This document shows, in pieces, positions 16,291 through 20,376 of a stretch of DNA of 20,376 nt; within the stretch, counting starts at the first letter, position 1, and every line of letters begins with the position of its first letter. The stretch lies in assembly GCA_900557405.1 (NCBI GenBank), contig USSF01000043.1, forward strand, positions 1-20,376, in the 5' to 3' direction. The notes under the pieces are model-generated. The model worked only from the letters and a program-made list of their open reading frames with translations. It did not search any database and was not told the DNA's origin. The DNA is from an uncultured Prevotella sp. (lineage in GTDB: Bacteria > Bacteroidota > Bacteroidia > Bacteroidales > Bacteroidaceae). Both the position numbers and the translations under genes were made by a program.

Positions 16291-17646
16291 ATGAAAAGAA
16301 CTTCTTATGCCATGACAATGCTTATGGCTTTTGTCATATCCCTCCTCTCTTGTTCCAAAGATACTGATGCCGTATCGGATGATGTGAGTCTCGGCAACAA
16401 CAAGCTCGTGATACGCACCAAGGCGGTGTCTGCCGGATCATCACCGATGACCGTAGCTACACCGATTACCATATACATATTCAATGCCAACGGTAAATGC
16501 CTTGCCCGGAAAGCACTCGCTTCCGAGGAGAAAACTGCCGAAATGAAGCTTGAGGCAGGCAGATACGAACTGTATGCCGTTGCCGGAGCTTCATCCGAAG
16601 ACTACACCCTGCCCGCAGCGGAAGAGGCCACGCCAGAGAGCATGGTTATCCTGAACGGCGGCAGGGAACATTCCGACCTCATGACCGCCCACAGCGGTGT
16701 GACTCTGATTGACGGCGAGGATGCCGACCTCACACTGTCCATGCAGCGCCGTGTGTTGATGCTCACGTCTGTGAACATTGCCAATGTCCCCGACGACGTC
16801 ACCTCTATTTCCGCCAAGCTTTCGCCCCTGTATGAGAATATCACCCTTTCCGGCGACTATTCCGGCAGCCAAGGCAGCAGGACGCTGACACTCGCTCGTC
16901 AGTCCGACGGTTCATCATGGACAGCCGACTGCAACCTCTTTCTCCTGCCGAGCGTGGGGAATCCGTCGATGACATTCACCTTCAAGACCGCCGACGGCAA
17001 GACGAAGATCTTCACCTATGAGAGCCAGAAACCGCTTGTGGCCAACTACAAGGTGTCGGTAAACGTGAACTACATCCAGCTGAAGGAACCTATCCTGAGA
17101 TGCAGCATAAACGGAGTGGACTGGGCTGGAGCCGACGTGTGGACCTTTGATGCCGACGAGCGCGATTTCTCCGTTGACGGCGGTGGCAGTCAGGACGGTT
17201 CTGTGCCTGACGGTTCCGCTCCCGCAGCAGGCACGAAATACAAAGGATGTTATGTGCTGAAGTCAGAGAAGACAGACGTTGGCACGCGCGTTACGCTCAT
17301 CGCACCGAGAGGCAAGAACAAGATAGAGTTCCAGGAAAACGACCAGGCGAGCATACAGACTGCCCTATACCAGGCTATGCCGGCCCTTGTGGCAGAAGGC
17401 ATTGACAACTGGCGCCTGCCCACGCTCGACGAACTCCGATACATCAGTGAGAACTATGACGAAGTGCTGGGCACGAAGCTGGTCGACCTCGGTCTTGAGC
17501 ATATCGGCAAGGGGAGCAGGCTCTATTACCTCGACAGCGACGGCAGCATAAAATGCTTCTGCCTCGCCAACGGAGTAATCTTCAGTCCGGAGAACAAAAG
17601 CGGGATGTATCTCCGTCCGTTTGCCACGCTGATGTTCACCGAATAG
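16291..17646 (+). CDS. FimB/Mfa2-like lipoprotein with a DUF1566-like C-terminus
   Basis: Starting at the ATG at 16291 the protein has 451 residues and a lipoprotein signal peptide. FVISLLSC places the acylated Cys at residue 21, with Ser at +2. Earlier in-frame ATGs (16231, 16285) lie inside or near the preceding hairpin and would lengthen the signal peptide unnaturally. The region to about residue 270 resembles the beta-sandwich anchor proteins of Bacteroidetes fimbriae (ITIYIFNANGKCLARKAL, then GRYELYAVAGASSE). A Gly/Ser-rich linker (about 293-313) leads to a C-terminal part containing NWRLPTLDELRYI, the hallmark block of DUF1566-like domains. It is probably an outer-membrane surface protein. 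No other fimbrial gene is near. The family call is moderate; the lipoprotein call is strong. Confidence 0.72.
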   Translation: MKRTSYAMTMLMAFVISLLSCSKDTDAVSDDVSLGNNKLVIRTKAVSAGSSPMTVATPITIYIFNANGKCLARKALASEEKTAEMKLEAGRYELYAVAGASSEDYTLPAAEEATPESMVILNGGREHSDLMTAHSGVTLIDGEDADLTLSMQRRVLMLTSVNIANVPDDVTSISAKLSPLYENITLSGDYSGSQGSRTLTLARQSDGSSWTADCNLFLLPSVGNPSMTFTFKTADGKTKIFTYESQKPLVANYKVSVNVNYIQLKEPILRCSINGVDWAGADVWTFDADERDFSVDGGGSQDGSVPDGSAPAAGTKYKGCYVLKSEKTDVGTRVTLIAPRGKNKIEFQENDQASIQTALYQAMPALVAEGIDNWRLPTLDELRYISENYDEVLGTKLVDLGLEHIGKGSRLYYLDSDGSIKCFCLANGVIFSPENKSGMYLRPFATLMFTE

Positions 17647-17664
17647 ACAATGAAACACCCGCAG

Positions 17665-17701
17665 AGGTTATGCTTCCGCCAGAGGCATAACCTTTTTTTT
17701 G
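17665..17701 (+). terminator. Intrinsic terminator after the lipoprotein gene
   Basis: AGGTTATGC (17665-17673) and GCATAACCT (17685-17693) form a perfect 9-bp stem that can extend by three more pairs to a five-base loop, followed directly by a run of T to 17700. It separates the lipoprotein transcript from purF. Confidence 0.92.
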
Positions 17702-17717
17702 TGTATTTTTCATCCGG

Positions 17718-17752
17718 TTTGCCGGAATTTTCATCATGTTTTATTAACTTTG
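17718..17752 (+). promoter_or_regulatory. Probable purF promoter
   Basis: TAACTTTG (17745-17752) matches the -7 consensus TAnnTTTG exactly. The nearest TTTG (17718-17721) is 23 bases upstream, slightly longer than the usual 19-21. The start codon is 40 bases downstream of the -7 box. Confidence 0.6.
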
Positions 17753-17792
17753 CAACCCATAAACAATCTCAACATAACATTACAAAAAGAAT

Positions 17793-19229
17793 ATGGGAGG
17801 CATTTTCGGCACAATATCCAAGAAAAGCTGTGTGGCAGACCTTTTCTATGGCACCGACTACAACTCACACCTTGGCACCCGCCGGGGAGGTATGGCAACA
17901 TTCTGCAAGGAGAAAGGCTTCGTGCGCTCCATCCACAATCTCGAGAATTCTTATTTCCGCACCAAGTTCGAGCCGTCGCTCGACAAGTTCGAAGGGGCGA
18001 CATCCGGAATCGGCGTCATCAGCGACACCGATGCGCAGCCGCTCATCATGAACTCCCACTTCGGGCGCTTTGCTATCTGCACGGTGGCGAAGATAGTGAA
18101 CATCGAGGAGCTCACGCGTGAACTCCTCGACAAGAACATGCATTTCGCCGAGATGTCGTCCGGCAGCACGAACCCCACGGAGCTCATCGCCCTGCTTATA
18201 ATCCAGGGCAAGACCTTCCGCGAGGGAATAGAAAACGTGTACCGCCACATCAAAGGCTCCTGCACGATGATGCTGCTGACGGAAGAAGGCATAATCTGCG
18301 CCCGCGACTCATGGGGGCGCACGCCGCTCATCATCGGTCGCAAGGACGGTGCGCGCGTGGCATCGAGCGAAACCACCTCGTTCCCCAACCTCGATTTCGA
18401 GACGGAATACGAGCTCGGACCGGGTGAAATAGTCAGAATCACCGCCGACGGCATGGAGCAGCTGCGCCAGCCCAACAAGAAGATGCAGGTGTGCTCGTTC
18501 CTTTGGGTATACTATGGCTTCCCCACCTCCACATACGAGGGACGTAACGTGGAGCAGGTACGCTTTGACAATGGATACAATCTCGCCAAGACAGACCCCG
18601 TGGAAGTGGACTGCTGCAGCGGAATCCCAGATTCAGGCACAGGAATGGCGATGGGGTACGCTGCCGGAAAGGGCGTACCATACCAGCGCTGCATAGCCAA
18701 ATACACCCCCACATGGCCGCGCTCATTCACCCCGAGCAACCAGAAGATGCGCTCCCTCGTGGCCAAGATGAAACTTATCCCCAACAAGGCCATGCTCAAT
18801 GGCAAGCGCGTGCTCTTCTGCGATGACTCCATCGTGCGCGGCACCCAGCTGCGCGACAACGTAAAGGTGCTCTTCGACCAGGCCGGACTGAAGGAATGCC
18901 ACATGCGCATCGCCTGTCCACCGCTTGTCTACGGCTGTCCGTTCATCAATTTCACCTCATCCAAGAGCGATATGGAGCTTATCACGCGCCGCATGATCGA
19001 GAAGTTTGAGGGCGACGCCAACAAGAACCTCGACAAATACGCCACCACCGGTTCGCCGGAATACAACCGCATGGTGGATGCCATAGCCAAAGACCTGGGA
19101 CTCACCACATTGAAGTTCAACACCATCGAACAGCTCATCAATGCCATCGGACTGCCCAAGTGTCAGGTCTGCACCCACTGCTTCGACGGCAGCAGCAAGT
19201 TCTCGCTCGACGAAAAGGCAGACGAATAG
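17793..19229 (+). CDS. purF: Amidophosphoribosyltransferase-like protein lacking the catalytic Cys
   Basis: PurF makes phosphoribosylamine from PRPP and glutamine, the first step of purine synthesis. This 478-residue protein has both PurF domains. The PRPP-binding site is intact (VLFCDDSIVRGTQL, 340-353), as is the flexible-loop and acceptor region (GIPDSGTGMAMGYAAGKGVPY, 277-297, with AKYTPTWPRSF after it). Cys234, Cys382, Cys460 and Cys463 fall where the [4Fe-4S] ligands lie in Bacillus subtilis PurF. The N-terminus reads MGGIFGTIS, where classical PurF has MCGI: the Cys that becomes the N-terminal nucleophile is Gly. The usual RGQ of the glutamine pocket is RRGG (30-33). The glutaminase half is therefore probably inactive by the normal mechanism. 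The similar MGG form is, from memory, found in other Bacteroidetes. No other purine gene is adjacent. Confidence 0.88.
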   Translation: MGGIFGTISKKSCVADLFYGTDYNSHLGTRRGGMATFCKEKGFVRSIHNLENSYFRTKFEPSLDKFEGATSGIGVISDTDAQPLIMNSHFGRFAICTVAKIVNIEELTRELLDKNMHFAEMSSGSTNPTELIALLIIQGKTFREGIENVYRHIKGSCTMMLLTEEGIICARDSWGRTPLIIGRKDGARVASSETTSFPNLDFETEYELGPGEIVRITADGMEQLRQPNKKMQVCSFLWVYYGFPTSTYEGRNVEQVRFDNGYNLAKTDPVEVDCCSGIPDSGTGMAMGYAAGKGVPYQRCIAKYTPTWPRSFTPSNQKMRSLVAKMKLIPNKAMLNGKRVLFCDDSIVRGTQLRDNVKVLFDQAGLKECHMRIACPPLVYGCPFINFTSSKSDMELITRRMIEKFEGDANKNLDKYATTGSPEYNRMVDAIAKDLGLTTLKFNTIEQLINAIGLPKCQVCTHCFDGSSKFSLDEKADE

Positions 19230-19571
19230 CCGTTTTCCCATCCCGGCATCCATTGCCGCTCCTGCGGCAGTCAACAGAATAGAGGGCGCATCAAAGGTCA
19301 CAAGACCATTGGTACGCCCTCATTGCGTAACTTACGTAGGTAATAATAGGTATATAGTTCCCGATAATACATCCTGTCGGAAATATCAAGACGCGTATTT
19401 TCCTCCTTTGCTCACATAATGAGCCTTCGATGCCCAGAATGGGAGCCTCGTTTCGGGCAATCGGAATGGATGAGCTAAATGCTTGGAATCAAGAGCTTGG
19501 AGTTGTCTCGCTTTGCGGAATCAGGAGTTGGAGAATAAAAAAATAAACGTCCTGATGTGGAGGCAAGATAA
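19230..19571. other. Intergenic region between purF and the DUF3332 gene
   Basis: No gene is supported here. Hairpins are present: TGCCGC-TCCT-GCGGCA (19254-19269) and a longer one at 19282-19321. An imperfect direct repeat, GGAATCAAGAGCTTGGAG (19485-19502) and GGAATCAGGAGTTGGAG (19517-19533), lies 32 bases apart, with a weaker third copy near 19473. Function is unknown. Confidence 0.5.
19282..19321. other. Long imperfect hairpin downstream of purF
   Basis: The outer arms GAGGGCG (19282-19288) and CGCCCTC (19315-19321), middle arms ATCAA (19290-19294) and TTGGT (19309-19313), and inner arms GGTC (19296-19299) and GACC (19304-19307) nest symmetrically around an ACAA loop. This gives 16 pairs with only two single mismatches. 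No T-run follows on either strand. It may end or protect the purF transcript, or be a small repeated element. Confidence 0.65.
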
Positions 19572-19614
19572 AAACGAAAATAACTCTTGTGTGGGTGAAT
19601 ACACAAGAGTTATT
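19571..19614 (-). terminator. Intrinsic terminator of the DUF3332 gene
   Basis: AATAACTCTTGTGT (19579-19592) and ACACAAGAGTTATT (19601-19614) are a perfect 14-bp stem with an eight-base loop. Read on the minus strand it is followed by a T-rich stretch (TTCGTTTTTATC). It lies about 60 bases past the minus-strand gene's stop. Confidence 0.88.
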
Positions 19615-19671
19615 CTATGAATTAAAAAGTGAAGCGTCTTATAGCCGGCAAGGATGCCGGAGACAGGGGAA

Positions 19672-20223
19672 TTAATCCCTCGAAGCGAAGAACATGCCGT
19701 CGTTGACAGCCATGCGCAGCTGGTAGAGACCGGCCTGGTCCTGGGATACGTTCATCTTCTGTCCGTTAGGCAGCGTAGCCTGGATGGTGCCGTCGTCGTT
19801 GAAGCGGAACAGCTCCTTCAGCGCTCCCTTGTCCTTATAGTTCCAGCTCTTCTGCTTCTTGTTATATACCAGGTATGACACTTCGCCGTCGGGCGCCGTG
19901 ATTTCATAACCGTTCTTCAGCGTCTTCACAGCATACATCCTGCCGTCCTTGCCCATCACGTCCTTTGTCTCTCCCACATGGGCAAGCACCTTGTTGCCGG
20001 TCCAGAACTCGATGGTGTTGAGCACGAACAGGTCGGCGATGCTGCACACGGCATACGCCGGACTGATGAGCAGGAACACGAACTCATTGAGGAACTTGCA
20101 GCTGCTGAGGCCCTTGTTCCAGTCTAACACCTTGTTTGTCAGTCCGAACGAACCGATACATGAACTCATGGTCACTGCGCCCAAAGTGAGGGCAACGATG
20201 GATTTTGTCGCGAAATTTCTCAT
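19672..20223 (-). CDS. DUF3332 family lipoprotein
   Basis: A 183-residue protein with a lipoprotein signal peptide: hydrophobic residues 8-19, then TMSSC with the acylated Cys at residue 22. SSCIGSFGLTNKVLDWNKG (20-38) is the characteristic opening of DUF3332 proteins. A hydrophobic stretch (about 45-70, FVFLLISPAYAVCSIADLFV) may insert in the membrane. The C-terminal half (about 85-175) is beta-rich (DGRMYAVKTLKNGYEITAPD). The role of the family is unknown. The gene stands alone, with its own promoter-like box and terminator. Confidence 0.85.
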   Translation of the reverse strand: MRNFATKSIVALTLGAVTMSSCIGSFGLTNKVLDWNKGLSSCKFLNEFVFLLISPAYAVCSIADLFVLNTIEFWTGNKVLAHVGETKDVMGKDGRMYAVKTLKNGYEITAPDGEVSYLVYNKKQKSWNYKDKGALKELFRFNDDGTIQATLPNGQKMNVSQDQAGLYQLRMAVNDGMFFASRD

Positions 20224-20264
20224 ATTCCAATAGTTTTAATTGTTATCAGATAGGTTTTCTTCTG

Positions 20265-20272
20265 CAAATATA
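20265..20272 (-). promoter_or_regulatory. -7 box upstream of the DUF3332 gene
   Basis: The minus strand reads TATATTTG from 20272 to 20265, an exact TAnnTTTG match 42 bases before the start codon. No good TTTG box is found 19-21 bases further upstream; TTCC at 20294-20291 is the closest. Confidence 0.5.
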
Positions 20273-20376
20273 TATAAATTTTCCATAGCAGGAAGCATTT
20301 CTGCTGTAAAATAATCCGCTTTTAAGTAACTGTTCAAAATTAATTTTATAAATATGAATAATTCACGAATAAGTTC

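Overview
The window looks like a Bacteroidota chromosome, most likely Prevotella or Segatella. The reasons are promoter boxes matching the Bacteroidetes consensus (TTTG about 19-21 bases before TAnnTTTG), an alternative PurF beginning Met-Gly-Gly, a DUF3332 lipoprotein, a FimB/Mfa2-like lipoprotein and weak Shine-Dalgarno signals. The genus is an inference.

Bases 507-12879 form one compact plus-strand operon for a Wzx/Wzy-type exopolysaccharide or capsule. In order it encodes a phosphoglycosyl transferase that starts the repeat unit, a very long export protein with six SLBB repeats, a secreted CotH-like kinase-fold protein, a Wzz chain-length regulator, a Wzx flippase, a Wzy-type polymerase, a WbsX/GH99-like protein, a DxD glycosyltransferase, a LicD-family phosphotransferase and a GT2 glycosyltransferase. 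From the polymerase on, genes overlap or lie 4-13 bases apart. A promoter precedes the operon and an intrinsic terminator follows it.

Convergent to the operon (13128-14942, minus) is a two-domain enzyme. Its N-terminal half is a LicC-like cytidylyltransferase and its C-terminal half a CobD/HisC-like PLP enzyme. Together with LicD this suggests a pathway that makes a phospho-amino-alcohol (for example phosphoethanolamine from O-phosphoserine), activates it as a CDP derivative and transfers it to the glycan. This is the most interesting system in the window.

Across a short divergent promoter region lies an Rpn/PDDEXK_2 nuclease gene whose coiled coil is built from 21-bp tandem repeats. It is followed by a FimB/Mfa2-like lipoprotein with a DUF1566-like C-terminus. 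After a clear intrinsic terminator comes a purF-type gene that keeps the PRPP site and probable Fe-S cysteines but lacks the catalytic Cys of the glutaminase domain. The last gene, on the minus strand, is a DUF3332 lipoprotein with its own terminator.

Base composition is uneven: sampled 60-base lines are about 60% GC in the export gene and purF, and about 40% in the flippase. This fits a variable polysaccharide locus set in a more GC-rich chromosome.
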